Virus record (IMG/VR): IMGVR_UViG_3300042505_000155
Location: 1-29,264 of that record
Length of the DNA stretch: 29,264 nucleotides
Reading direction: 5' to 3' (one strand)
From: a virus
The notes beneath the pieces are model-generated. The model ran no database searches, was not told the origin of the DNA, and saw nothing but the letters and a program-made list of their open reading frames with translations. The translations under genes and the position numbers were made by a program. The first letter of the stretch is position 1. Every line of letters starts with the position of its first letter. Positions 12,817-21,879 of this stretch are shown piece after piece.

Positions 12817-12854
12817 ACGTTGAACGCAAACAATTAGATAAGATTAAAAAATGA
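12603..12854 (+). CDS. Tail assembly chaperone -1 frame extension (gpT-like)
   Basis: This frame lies -1 relative to the chaperone gene and codes FGRKWGWYSSFHQLAQGDVT then RFERVGRLGVHEALTFLVFE, a typical W-x-x-Y..LA-GD...V...L domain of long-form tail chaperones. A -1 slip on T TTT TTT (12597-12603) would join 160 zero-frame residues to these 83, giving about 243. The next gene starts by ATGA on this stop (12852-12854), not on the zero-frame stop at 12816, which supports expression of this frame. It is not an independent gene: it has no good start of its own. Confidence 0.75.
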   Translation: MAFRKRVTSRYPDLFGEGENEYSAESQFGRKWGWYSSFHQLAQGDVTRFERVGRLGVHEALTFLVFEKERIDVERKQLDKIKK

Positions 12855-13318
12855 GACAGTTCTACGACATCACCACCAAGCTAAAAGATACCCTTGAGGC
12901 CAATAGCCAAGTCAACGTGGTAACGACAGGCGATATCTTTGACATCGACCTAAACAAGCAGACCATCTTTCCTTTGTCGCACATCATAATCAACCAAGCA
13001 ACATTCGAGGGACAGATAGTCCGTATGAACGTGAGCATTGTTTGTATGGACTTGGTGGATGAGACCAAAGAGAATCCTCGCTTGCAGGCAGAGCCGTTCT
13101 ACGGCACGAGCAACGAGCAGAACATCTTGAACACGCAGCTCGCAGTAATCAACGATGTGGTGACAGAACTGCGCAGGGGTACGTTGTACACCGACCTTTA
13201 CCAGTTGGATGGTACTGCTTCTTGCGTTCCCTTTAGCGAGAGGTTTGAGAACCTGCTTGCAGGGTGGACTGCAACCTTTGATGTGCTGCTTGCTAACACC
13301 GAGATCAGCATCTGCTAA
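12851..13318 (+). CDS. Tail terminator/completion-like protein
   Basis: This 155-residue protein, starting MRQFYDITTKLKDTLEANSQ, has a helix followed by beta strands (TGDIFDIDLNKQTIFPLSHI) as in tail terminator-type proteins. It follows the chaperone by ATGA and precedes a gp10-like protein, a typical place for head-tail joining functions. The call rests on length, layout and context. The stop is 2 nt before the next ATG. Confidence 0.5.
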   Translation: MRQFYDITTKLKDTLEANSQVNVVTTGDIFDIDLNKQTIFPLSHIIINQATFEGQIVRMNVSIVCMDLVDETKENPRLQAEPFYGTSNEQNILNTQLAVINDVVTELRRGTLYTDLYQLDGTASCVPFSERFENLLAGWTATFDVLLANTEISIC

Positions 13319-13319
13319 A

Positions 13320-13865
13320 ATGGCACGGAAGGAATTGTTGGAAGCGGTGCTTACCAAGTTTGCAAAGTTTGTAATTCAGCAGGCGAAAACTAACCTCACC
13401 AAAGGGAAGCACAACTTTGACAAGACCCTTTACAATTCTTTGCAGTATAAACTATTTGTAGGCGAGAACTCGTTTACTTTGGGCATTGAGATGGAGGACT
13501 ATGGTGACTTCCAAGACAAGGGAGTAAAGGGCGCAGGAGGCACGAGAAAGTCCACAAGCCCATTCAACAAGCGAAACAACAAGGGCAAGATATGGAAGCA
13601 GAAAGCACCCGATAGCCCATACAGTTACAAGGAGGGCAAGAAGCCATCAGCAAAGCACTTCAAGCGGTGGGCAGAGAGCAAGGGGCTAAATCCTTTTGCG
13701 GTGCGTGAGTCCGTATATCGGCAGGGCATACCTGCAACGAAGTTCTTTAGCACTCCCTTTAGGCTTGGGTTTGCCAAGCTACCGCCAGAGCTTATTCAGT
13801 CGTTCCAATTAGGCAAAGATGACCTGCAAGCATTTACCCGTAAGGACTTAAATATAAAACTATGA
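13320..13865 (+). CDS. HK97 gp10-like tail completion protein
   Basis: The 181-residue product begins MARKELLEAVLTKFAKFVIQ. It contains GIEMEDYGDFQDKGVKGAGG, reminiscent of the Y-x-x-F/W-x-D-x-G loop of gp10-like tail completion proteins, then a Lys/Arg-rich middle. These small proteins sit at the head-tail joint. ATG 13320 is chosen because it is 2 nt after the previous stop. It overlaps the next gene by ATGA. Confidence 0.6.
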   Translation: MARKELLEAVLTKFAKFVIQQAKTNLTKGKHNFDKTLYNSLQYKLFVGENSFTLGIEMEDYGDFQDKGVKGAGGTRKSTSPFNKRNNKGKIWKQKAPDSPYSYKEGKKPSAKHFKRWAESKGLNPFAVRESVYRQGIPATKFFSTPFRLGFAKLPPELIQSFQLGKDDLQAFTRKDLNIKL

Positions 13866-15127
13866 GTACACCAGTATCAGTACTACCTGCAAGCATAGCG
13901 CAAGCTCGTAGCCCTTTATTTGTCACGGGCAAGAATAACACCCTGCCCAACGATGCGCTATATTCTTTTGATGTTGCAATATCAATCTACACAGGAGCGC
14001 AAACTCCCGTAACAGGACAAACGACCTACAACCTATCAAAGTCGTATGCAATAAACAATGTCATAAACTACGAGATTGCGGACTTGGTGCGTGAGCGTTT
14101 CTTGCACCCATTTGGTAAAGCTTTTATCACCGCACCCAGCGCATCAGAAACGGGTGAGGCGTTATGGGTACGCAGGACAGGCAGCTTCTCATACTCTAAC
14201 AACGGCAGCGCACCCGAAAGTGCAAGCGCAGGAACAAATTACTTCTTTGTTTTAGAGGGGTACAAGTCGTTGGGTGAGCAGCAGAATAGCGGAGTAACGC
14301 AGCCCAACCTATTCACCAACCGCCCAATGCAGGTGCTTGCAGGCAACTACCAATCGCTGCCAGTATCTTACAACACTACAAGCGGAGTCAATGGCTTTAG
14401 TATTGAAATCAACGGAGCAGAATACTGGTTCTCTTTGAAGGATGAATTGGGATGGGCAAACACTACGCTCACCTCTACGCAGATGGTTATCTACATCCCC
14501 TCTGGAGTTTCTAACGTAGCGGCATTTTTAGGAATCACACCAACAGACAATTACACAATCAACCTGCTTGTCAATAGCGAAGGCATTGCATACAATGACA
14601 GGGTGATTACTGATGGAGGCGTAGTAGAGGGACTTGACTGCCTATGCGAAGCACTTGAGGCATTGGGTGAGGTTGATGACAAGACCGCAGTAGACTTTGA
14701 AGTTATATGCGAACCCAAGTACGAGCCGTATCAAATTCAGTTCGTAAACAAGTTTGGGATGAGCGACTACATCACGTTCTTTAAGAAGTCAACGGAGCAG
14801 GGTAGCTTTACGCAAGACCAATATCAAAAGAGCATCTATGCTGATGGCTATACCGATGTCAACTACGCAACAGGCAAGTACCAGTCCTTTAACATCAATT
14901 CTCGCAATACGCTAACGCTAAACACAGGCTTTGTAGATGAATCCTATGGCGAGGTGGTAGAGGAGATTCTGATGAGCGAGAAGGTCGCTATCTACGAAGA
15001 TGGGCAATGGATAGCAGTAGTCCCCAATCGTGGCAGCGTGGACTACCAGAAGTCCATCAACGACAAGACCATCAACTACACGATGAGCTTCACCTATGCC
15101 TTTGACCAAAGGATGCTTGTACGATGA
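13862..15127 (+). CDS. Virion structural (tail) protein with DGG module
   Basis: This 421-residue beta-rich protein has Ser/Thr/Asn-rich repeats and no membrane segment. Residues 247-269 (RVITDGGVVEGLDCLCEALE and on) carry a short module also present in two other virion genes here; it precedes a change to a second domain (DFEVICEPKYEPYQIQFVNK). It lies between gp10-like and a large tail protein and shares an ATGA overlap with both. It is probably part of the tail tip or tube decoration; I cannot assign a specific role. Confidence 0.65.
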   Translation: MSTPVSVLPASIAQARSPLFVTGKNNTLPNDALYSFDVAISIYTGAQTPVTGQTTYNLSKSYAINNVINYEIADLVRERFLHPFGKAFITAPSASETGEALWVRRTGSFSYSNNGSAPESASAGTNYFFVLEGYKSLGEQQNSGVTQPNLFTNRPMQVLAGNYQSLPVSYNTTSGVNGFSIEINGAEYWFSLKDELGWANTTLTSTQMVIYIPSGVSNVAAFLGITPTDNYTINLLVNSEGIAYNDRVITDGGVVEGLDCLCEALEALGEVDDKTAVDFEVICEPKYEPYQIQFVNKFGMSDYITFFKKSTEQGSFTQDQYQKSIYADGYTDVNYATGKYQSFNINSRNTLTLNTGFVDESYGEVVEEILMSEKVAIYEDGQWIAVVPNRGSVDYQKSINDKTINYTMSFTYAFDQRMLVR

Positions 15128-17145
15128 ACAAGGTTGATATTTACATCAACAATCAACGTCTTGATATATTTCAAGATGAGGAGATAAGCATCAACCTATC
15201 GGTGCAGAACGTGCAGGACATCAGCAAGGTGTTCACGGACTTCACGCAGGGGTTCACCGTTCCTGCGAGTACAACAAACAATGCTATCTTCAGCCATTAC
15301 TACCGAACCGATATAACGGGTGGGTTTGATGGCAGGTTTAGGGTAGCAGCAAGAATTGAGATAAACTCCTTGCCATTCCGTACTGGTGTCGTAGAGATGG
15401 AGAATGTGCAGTTGAAAGGCACAGAGCCGTATGCGTACACGCTGACGTTCTATGGCGATGTGGTAACGCTTACTGACTTGTTTGGCGAGGACTATTTGTA
15501 CGACCTTGACTTCAGCGACTACGACCACGAGTACACCGATGATGCAGTATTTGATAGGCTTACTGAAGACACCTACAATCCGTTGTTTTATCCGCTATGC
15601 AGCCCTGTAAAGAATTGGTTTTATCAAAGCGCAAGTAACGCAGGTGCTGACAATGAGAACAACATTGCTCACAAATCGGGAGGCGTTGGAAGGCGTGGCA
15701 TCCGATACTATGAGTTAAAGCCTGCGCTGAAGGTATATGCTATTCTTGAGCAGATTCAAGCAAAATACGGAATTACGTTCACGGGCAGTTTCTTGGTTGG
15801 TAATCCATTCCAAGACCTATCCCTTTGGCTGCACAGGTTTGAAGGGTATCTATTTGCAGGAGGCAATGACATTGCTTATCAATTAATAAATATGAATCGC
15901 AATACGGGCAGCGGTTCGCAGTTTAGTCTCACAACCGATACTTGGACTGTTGTAGATAGCAAACAATATGATTTGCAGATTACAATGGCAAACGTCAGCG
16001 AGAACTACGAGCTTGCGGTTTTTCGCAATGGAGTGTTTGACTTTTCTGTATTAGTTCCTGCCCACGCTGCATCTTCCGTAACTACAACAATGGCTGCTTT
16101 GTCGTTTGCCGCAGGCGATACGGTGCAGTTGTTTATTAGACCGCAGAACCCTACGGCAATGACATACCAATGCACGGACTATTCGGGTATTGATAGTGAT
16201 ACGGCTTCTGTTAGTTTCTCGGTAGACCAAACCTTATCAGCAAGCTATTCCTTTCAAGTGGTGGTGCAAGACATAATGCCCGAGATTAAGGTAAAGGACT
16301 TTTTAGCAGGCATTCTCAAGATGTATAATATGGTGATTGTGCCTACTACATCCACAAGCTTCTTACTTCAGCCATTGGATGATTGGTACGCAGCAGGAAC
16401 CAACAAAGACTACCAAGAGTATTTGGACATAACGGAGTATGTAGTGAACCGCCCACCCCTATACAGGGAGATTGAATTTAAGTACCAAGCCACGCAGCAG
16501 ATACTCGGATTCCAATACCAACAGACAAACAACGTAGGCTTTGGGGATTTGAATAACACCTTTAGTTTTGATGGCGATGAGTTTCTTATTGAAGTGCCGT
16601 TTGAATGCCCTTTGTTTGAGAGGCTGACCGACCAACACCCACCTACGAGTCTAACGAACGTACTCGTTTACAAGAGCATCACAAGTGAGGCAAACGAAGA
16701 TGGTACATTCAACCCATACTTGGGTGCGCCTGTATTGTTTTATGGAGTTTTTGGAGATTACGATTTAACTGCAAATAAATTAACATTTGTAAATGCAGAC
16801 GGAACTCACAGAGAAGTAACTACTGCTTGGTATGCCAATGTCTCAAATAGCCCAACAAGTGCAGGAGCATCGCATTCTATTTGCTTTGGTGCAGACATAG
16901 ACCCATACCACCTGCAATCGGTCAACCGCAGTCTTTACAATACCGAGTGGGTGGATTACATTACCGACCTCTACTCCCAGCAACGCAGGTTGTACAATGT
17001 AGAAGCGGTGCTACCCATCGGTAAGATTATCACGCTGAACCTTCAGAATGCAATCATCTGGAACGGCACGAAGTACCTCGTGAACAACGTGAACCTTAAT
17101 ATGACCACAGGCAAAGCATCATTTGAACTCCTTAACGTAGTATGA
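15124..17145 (+). CDS. Large tail protein (distal tail/tip-like)
   Basis: The 673-residue protein begins MNKVDIYINNQRLDIFQDEE and has a conserved-looking ISKVFTDFTQGFTVPAST segment that I associate with a recurrent tail protein of Bacteroidota phages. It is beta-rich throughout and has a C-terminal WNGTKYLVNNVNLNMTTGKA. The location before the tape measure and size suggest a distal tail or hub component; in most siphophages this lies after the tape measure, so the order is reversed here. ATGA overlaps at both ends. Confidence 0.6.
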   Translation: MNKVDIYINNQRLDIFQDEEISINLSVQNVQDISKVFTDFTQGFTVPASTTNNAIFSHYYRTDITGGFDGRFRVAARIEINSLPFRTGVVEMENVQLKGTEPYAYTLTFYGDVVTLTDLFGEDYLYDLDFSDYDHEYTDDAVFDRLTEDTYNPLFYPLCSPVKNWFYQSASNAGADNENNIAHKSGGVGRRGIRYYELKPALKVYAILEQIQAKYGITFTGSFLVGNPFQDLSLWLHRFEGYLFAGGNDIAYQLINMNRNTGSGSQFSLTTDTWTVVDSKQYDLQITMANVSENYELAVFRNGVFDFSVLVPAHAASSVTTTMAALSFAAGDTVQLFIRPQNPTAMTYQCTDYSGIDSDTASVSFSVDQTLSASYSFQVVVQDIMPEIKVKDFLAGILKMYNMVIVPTTSTSFLLQPLDDWYAAGTNKDYQEYLDITEYVVNRPPLYREIEFKYQATQQILGFQYQQTNNVGFGDLNNTFSFDGDEFLIEVPFECPLFERLTDQHPPTSLTNVLVYKSITSEANEDGTFNPYLGAPVLFYGVFGDYDLTANKLTFVNADGTHREVTTAWYANVSNSPTSAGASHSICFGADIDPYHLQSVNRSLYNTEWVDYITDLYSQQRRLYNVEAVLPIGKIITLNLQNAIIWNGTKYLVNNVNLNMTTGKASFELLNVV

Positions 17146-17279
17146 AGCCCACCTATTTAAGTTATTTGATAGAACTGCTGCAAGCAAGTGACTATCGCAA
17201 CGTCTCCGAAACTATTGATATAGCAAAGGGCAAGAACGCAATACCACGAACTTGGAAGGAGTTTCTAAAACGTAGATAA
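17142..17279 (+). CDS. Small hypothetical protein before tape measure
   Basis: The 45-residue frame MKPTYLSYLIELLQASDYRN continues to end EFLKRR. It is joined to the upstream gene by ATGA and to the tape measure gene by TAATG, so it is almost certainly translated. It is helical with a basic end. The function is unknown; a helper of tail assembly is inferred from position only. Confidence 0.7.
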   Translation: MKPTYLSYLIELLQASDYRNVSETIDIAKGKNAIPRTWKEFLKRR

Positions 17280-19153
17280 TGGCAGTAGTAGAAGAAATTC
17301 GTATTGAAGGAGATACTTCTGGCTTTCAGAAGCAGATTGATGCGCTCAATAAAAAGATTGAGGAGCTTGAGAAGAATCTCGGTGGCGTACAGAAGGAAGC
17401 TGCTGACGTAGGCAAGGAAGCCAAGAAGACGGGCGGCATCATCAACAAGGCATTTGACGGCCTAAAGAAAGTCGTTACCGCACCCTTTGAGCTTGCAAAA
17501 AAAGCAGCAAGCGGATTAGGAAGCCTACTAAAAGGCGGTCTTGGGCTTGGGCTTCTTGTTGGCGTAGTAGACAAACTATCGGAGGCTTTTCAAAGCAACC
17601 AAAAGGTAGTAGATGCGGTCAACAAGGTGATGACTACCTTGAGCATTATCTTCAGTCAGATAACCGAAGCAATCTTTGGGGCAGTAGAGGAGCAGAGCAA
17701 ACTCAACGGAGGCTTTGATGCAACGAAGAAGGTACTGGGTGGATTGATTAGCGGAGTGCTTAATGTATTTGTAGGCATCATACAGGGCATCCAATTAGCG
17801 GTGCTTGAAACGCAGCTCGCTTGGGAGAAGTCATTCTTTGGAGATAAGGATGCAACACGCATCAAAGAGCTAAACAAGGAGATAGCCCTCACTCGTGAGG
17901 AGTTGACCAAGACGGGTGAGAACCTTTTGGAAAGTGGCAAGATGGTCATCAATAACCTTGCAGAAGCAGCAAGCGAGGTAGCAAAGACCGTTGTAGCAGT
18001 TGCAAAGAGCGTTACAAAGGCGGTGCAGGAGTTGGATGTAGACAAGGCCGTAAGCGATGCAGAGCGATTGGTAGCGTTACGCAAGCAAGCGGCACTTGCT
18101 GATGTAGAACGGCAGAAGATTCAGCTTCAGTTCCAAAACACCCAAGAGCAGCTTCGGCAGTTGCGTGATGATGAGCTTGTCTCACTTGCAGAACGCCAAT
18201 CGGCAAACGACAAACTACTTGCATCTCTTGAGGAGCAAGCGGAGCTTGAGAGGGTGCAGTTAAATATAAAGGTTGCGGCAGCGCAGGCAGAGTTAGGAAT
18301 TGTAAACTCCAACGAGAATCTTGTTGCGCTGAAGCAAGCGCAGTTGGAGTTGATTGATTTGGATGAGAGGCTGCAAGGTCAGAAGTCAGAGGCGTTGGCA
18401 AACCAAAACTCCCTTCTTCGTGAGCAGGCAGACATCACCAAGAGCATCGGTGAGACCGACCAAGAGATATTTGAGATTCAGCAGAACGCTCAACTTGAAC
18501 TCATAGATGATGCGGTAGCAAGAGCCGAGAAAGAAATAGAGATAGCGCAAAATGTCTTCAACCGCAAGAAGGCATTGCTTGAGCAAGAGGTAGCGGCTAC
18601 AAAGGCAGGAACCGCAGCTCGTGCAGAGGCGGAGAATGCTCTAAAGTTATTTGAAGCGGAGAACGCAGCAGGTCGTTTGGCTTTGGAGAAGAACTTGCAG
18701 CAGGCGAAGTTAGATGCTATCAAAGGCGCACTAAACGGAATCGCACAACTCGTGGGTGAGAATACGCTACTGGGCAAAGGTATAGCGTTAGCGCAGGTAG
18801 CCATTGACACTTATACAGGAGCTACAAAGGCTCTTGCACAAGGTGGTGTATTTGGTTACATAGGAGCCGCAGGAATTGTTGCAACAGGTATTGCAAACGC
18901 ACGAAAGATAACCGCTACGCAAGTGCCCACCGAATCAGGCGGTGGTGGTAGCAGCCCTGCCATAACAAACACGCTCTCGCAGCCCTCTACCCCTGCGCAG
19001 TTTAACATCGTAGGGCAGTCCAACCTTAATCAACTTGCACAAAGCATAGGTGGTCAGTTTCAGCAGCCCATCCGTGCTTATGTCGTAGGGCAGGATGTAA
19101 CGACCTCACAACAACTACAACGCCAAAGAGTAAGAACCGCAACATTCGGATGA
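17279..19153 (+). CDS. Tail tape measure protein
   Basis: The 624-residue protein has an N-terminal coiled coil (about 15-60), a Gly/Leu hydrophobic segment (LGSLLKGGLGLGLLVGVV, about 81-98), another hydrophobic helix near residue 160, then a long Gln/Glu/Ala coiled coil (about 250-460). A second hydrophobic stretch (GGVFGYIGAAGIVATGIANA) is followed by a flexible Gly/Ser/Pro tail ending RVRTATFG. This is the layout of tape measure proteins, which set tail length and aid DNA entry. It is short for the family, predicting a rather short tail. Confidence 0.8.
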   Translation: MAVVEEIRIEGDTSGFQKQIDALNKKIEELEKNLGGVQKEAADVGKEAKKTGGIINKAFDGLKKVVTAPFELAKKAASGLGSLLKGGLGLGLLVGVVDKLSEAFQSNQKVVDAVNKVMTTLSIIFSQITEAIFGAVEEQSKLNGGFDATKKVLGGLISGVLNVFVGIIQGIQLAVLETQLAWEKSFFGDKDATRIKELNKEIALTREELTKTGENLLESGKMVINNLAEAASEVAKTVVAVAKSVTKAVQELDVDKAVSDAERLVALRKQAALADVERQKIQLQFQNTQEQLRQLRDDELVSLAERQSANDKLLASLEEQAELERVQLNIKVAAAQAELGIVNSNENLVALKQAQLELIDLDERLQGQKSEALANQNSLLREQADITKSIGETDQEIFEIQQNAQLELIDDAVARAEKEIEIAQNVFNRKKALLEQEVAATKAGTAARAEAENALKLFEAENAAGRLALEKNLQQAKLDAIKGALNGIAQLVGENTLLGKGIALAQVAIDTYTGATKALAQGGVFGYIGAAGIVATGIANARKITATQVPTESGGGGSSPAITNTLSQPSTPAQFNIVGQSNLNQLAQSIGGQFQQPIRAYVVGQDVTTSQQLQRQRVRTATFG

Positions 19154-20085
19154 TGAAACTAATTGAACTTATACTTGATGAATCAATGCTGCTAACTGGC
19201 ATTGATGCAATCTCCCTTGTAGAATACCCTGCTATTGAGGAGGACTTCATTGCGCTCAACTCACAAAGGGTTGAGTTCGCTACGCAGAGCGATGAGAAGC
19301 GCATCCTTATGGGAGCAGCACTCGTACCCAACAAGCCCATCTACCGAGCCGAAGGCCAAGAGGAATTCTACGTTTACTTCAGCGAAGCCACCATCCGCAA
19401 AGCAAGCGAGATGTTCTTTCAGAAGTCCAAGCAGAACAACGCTACGCTTGAACACGAGGTAGGCATCAATGGCCTCACGGTTGTGGAGTCTTGGATTATC
19501 GAAGATGAGGTACACGACAAGAGCAAGAAGTACGGCTTTGATTTGCCAGTAGGTACTTGGATGGTATCTATGAAAGTCAACAACCCAGAGATTTGGACAA
19601 ACTTTGTCAAGACGGGAAAGGTCAAAGGCTTCTCTATTGAGGGGTACTTCGTGGACAAGCTAAACCTTGCCAAGCAAGAGATGGCGCACCTTGAGGAGCA
19701 GGAAGCAGCGTTGATGCTTGCACAGATTGTTGCTATCATAAAAAGAGATGGCCGTAAGAAGTCGGGAACACGCACCGAGATGGAATCGTTCTCTGACTAC
19801 CCCGATGCGGTGAAGAACAACGCCAAGCGAGGCATAGAACTCAACGAGAAGAACGGCAACAAGTGTGCAACGCCTGTCGGTAAGGTAAGGGCGCAGCAGT
19901 TAGCACAGGGCAAGCCTGTGAGTGTAGAGACCATCACACGGATGTACTCGTACCTATCAAGAGCCGAAGAATACTACGATGAGAACGACACGCAAGCCTG
20001 CGGCACAATATCGTTCCTGCTATGGGGCGGTCTTGCAGGTAAGCGTTGGGCAGAATCCAAACTAAAAGAACTTAACAATGTATAG
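19150..20085 (+). CDS. XkdF-like prohead protease with fused C-terminal domain
   Basis: This 311-residue protein has an N-terminal XkdF-like region: ALVPNKPIYRAE, then LEHEVGINGL with a candidate catalytic His and VKGFSIEGYF with a candidate Ser. These proteins are considered serine proteases that mature the capsid. From about residue 200 a Lys-rich linker leads to a second domain (FSDYPDAVKNNAKRGIELNE, then SYLSRAEEYYDENDTQACGT and SFLLWGG) that I know from several phage head proteins; its role is unknown. It is followed closely by scaffold and major capsid genes, as expected. Confidence 0.7.
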   Translation: MMKLIELILDESMLLTGIDAISLVEYPAIEEDFIALNSQRVEFATQSDEKRILMGAALVPNKPIYRAEGQEEFYVYFSEATIRKASEMFFQKSKQNNATLEHEVGINGLTVVESWIIEDEVHDKSKKYGFDLPVGTWMVSMKVNNPEIWTNFVKTGKVKGFSIEGYFVDKLNLAKQEMAHLEEQEAALMLAQIVAIIKRDGRKKSGTRTEMESFSDYPDAVKNNAKRGIELNEKNGNKCATPVGKVRAQQLAQGKPVSVETITRMYSYLSRAEEYYDENDTQACGTISFLLWGGLAGKRWAESKLKELNNV

Positions 20086-20239
20086 ACCACAAAAACTCCC
20101 AGTAGCGTCACCACGAGGTGGAAGGCGTGGATGCTTATGCCCCGACAATACCTACAAGTCCAACTGCTGCGATGGCTCTATCCAAGCGCAGGGTGTTGGC
20201 TCCCTTGTCGGACAAGGCACGGTAGTTATCAATCCTTAA
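20078..20239 (+). CDS. Small Cys-rich protein (CLC...CCDG)
   Basis: This 53-residue gene overlaps the protease gene by 8 nt. It has RRGCLCPDNTYKSNCCDGSI followed by a Gly-rich tail. The C-x-C and CC pairs are conserved in small proteins of Bacteroidota phages as I know them. It might bind metal or form a structural knot in the virion, but this is not shown. Its placement in the head module supports a structural role. Confidence 0.65.
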   Translation: MYRPQKLPVASPRGGRRGCLCPDNTYKSNCCDGSIQAQGVGSLVGQGTVVINP

Positions 20240-20279
20240 AAATGTTACAAATAATCAAAACCCCTTTAATTAGTTAGAT

Positions 20280-20852
20280 ATGAAAGCAAACAATATCCTA
20301 AACCGCATCCTTGCCGAGTTATCCTCCATCCGTGAGGTAAAGTTCGAGCAAATGACACTTGAGAACGGAGCCGTTCTTGAGGCAGAATCATTTGAAGCAG
20401 GCAACGAAGTCTTTGTCGTAAGTGGCGAAGACCGAGTTGCTGCTCCAGTTGGCGAACACCTCCTTGAAGATGGTCGTGTACTCGTTATCACCGAAGAAGG
20501 CGTAATCGCTGAAATCAAAGAAGCCGCTGCTGAAGCAGAGGTAGAAGTTGAGGTTGAGGCCGCAGCATCTACCGAACTTGCAGAGGAAGTAGAAGAAGCC
20601 CCTGCGGTTGTTGCAGTCATCGAGAAAGTTCTCGAGGAGATTGCAATGATGCGTGAGGAGATGAAAGGAATGCGTGAGGAGATGGGCGGTTACGCCAAGA
20701 AGGAGGAGATGGCTGCGGTTAAAGCAGAACTATCTGCCGCACCTGCTGCGAAAGCCATCAAGCACAACCCCGAAACAAAGCAAGTCCAAAAGATGAGTGC
20801 CAACCGCCCCGAAAGAGCGATTGACCGAGTCCTTGCACGAATCAACAGTTAA
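20280..20852 (+). CDS. Capsid scaffold-like protein
   Basis: This 190-residue acidic protein has a beta-rich N-terminal part (ENGAVLEAESFEAGNEVFVV, then APVGEHLLEDGRVLVITEEG), an Ala/Glu/Val-rich stretch (EVEVEVEAAASTELAEEVEE), a coiled coil (MMREEMKGMREEM), and a basic C-terminus. Acidic coiled-coil proteins immediately before the major capsid gene are usually scaffolds that template the procapsid and are then lost. A 40-nt A/T-rich leader precedes it. Confidence 0.65.
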   Translation: MKANNILNRILAELSSIREVKFEQMTLENGAVLEAESFEAGNEVFVVSGEDRVAAPVGEHLLEDGRVLVITEEGVIAEIKEAAAEAEVEVEVEAAASTELAEEVEEAPAVVAVIEKVLEEIAMMREEMKGMREEMGGYAKKEEMAAVKAELSAAPAAKAIKHNPETKQVQKMSANRPERAIDRVLARINS

Positions 20853-20874
20853 TAAATAAAAAAAAGAAAATCAA

Positions 20875-21801
20875 ATGGCTACGACTACATCGATAACCAC
20901 TTCGTATGCGGGGCAGTTCGCCTCCAAGTACATCTCTGCTGCTCTTTTGAGCGCAAACACTTTGGACAAAGGTCTCATCGAGATTCTTCCAAACGTAAAC
21001 TACCGCACCACCCTTCAGAAGGTGAACACTAACGACATCGTAAAAGATGCCACTTGTGATTTTGATGCAACTTCTACTTTGACTTTGACCGACCGCATCC
21101 TTGAGGTTGAGCCATTCCAAGTAAACTTGCAACTTTGCAAGAAGGACTACTACGATTCTTGGATTGGTGGTCAGATGGGTTTCTCTGCTTACGATAGCAT
21201 CCCTGCTTCTTTCGCTGACTTCCTTATCGCCCACGTTGCTGCAAAGACTTCACAGAAGATTGAGCAGAACATTTGGAACGGAGCTGCTGCTTCAGCAGGT
21301 GAGTTCTCTGGATTCCTTTCTTTGATGACTGCTGACTCTGACGTTATTGACGTAACTGCTACCACCGTGACTGCTGCGAACGTAATCGCAGAGCTTGGTA
21401 AAGTCGTAGATGCAATCCCTTCTGCCCTTTATGGCAAGGAAGACCTTCAAATCTTTGTCCCACAAAACGTAGCAAAGGCTTATGTCCGTGCGCTTGGTGG
21501 ATTCGGAACTTCAGGTCTTGGAGCGAATGGTGTTGACAACAAAGGCACTACTTGGTATGGTAACGGAGACTTGTTCTTTGACGGCATCAAGGTTGTAATG
21601 TGTAACGGTCTTCCTTCTAACAAGATGGTCGCTGCTCAAGCAAGCAATATGTTCTTTGGAACAGGTCTTTTGAACGAGCGCAACGAAGTCCGTGTACTTG
21701 ATATGGCTGACCTTGACGGTTCAGACAACATCCGAGTAATCCTACGCTTCTTCGCAGGAGTTCAGTACGGAATCGGAGCTGACGTAGTCCTTTACTCTTA
21801 A
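20875..21801 (+). CDS. Major capsid protein
   Basis: The 308-residue product starts MATTTSITTSYAGQFASKYI and has the composition and order of HK97-fold capsid proteins: an N-terminal helix, strands with EVEPFQVNLQLCKKDYYDSW, a Gly/Ala-rich middle and an ILRFFAGVQYGIGADVVLYS end. It lies after the scaffold and is followed by a strong terminator, as expected for a highly expressed gene. The leader is a strongly A-rich run (20856-20868), the usual strong start in this host group. Codon use is biased to a few codons, consistent with high expression. Confidence 0.85.
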   Translation: MATTTSITTSYAGQFASKYISAALLSANTLDKGLIEILPNVNYRTTLQKVNTNDIVKDATCDFDATSTLTLTDRILEVEPFQVNLQLCKKDYYDSWIGGQMGFSAYDSIPASFADFLIAHVAAKTSQKIEQNIWNGAAASAGEFSGFLSLMTADSDVIDVTATTVTAANVIAELGKVVDAIPSALYGKEDLQIFVPQNVAKAYVRALGGFGTSGLGANGVDNKGTTWYGNGDLFFDGIKVVMCNGLPSNKMVAAQASNMFFGTGLLNERNEVRVLDMADLDGSDNIRVILRFFAGVQYGIGADVVLYS

Positions 21802-21820
21802 TCCGAGTTAATGTAAATCA

Positions 21821-21857
21821 AGAGGGGGCTTGGGCTATGTCCTCGCCCTCTTTTTTA
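21821..21857 (+). terminator. Rho-independent terminator after major capsid gene
   Basis: AGAGG plus GGGC pair with GCCC plus CTCT (21845-21851), with two G bulged, and six T follow (21851-21856). It isolates the capsid gene transcript from the tail tube-like gene. Confidence 0.75.
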
Positions 21858-21879
21858 ATTCTAATAAAACAAAGAAACA

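Noticed and set aside
20270-20620. Minus-strand 116-residue Ser/Thr-rich frame opposite the scaffold gene
   Set aside because: Low-complexity antisense of the Ala/Glu-rich scaffold; no leader or domain.
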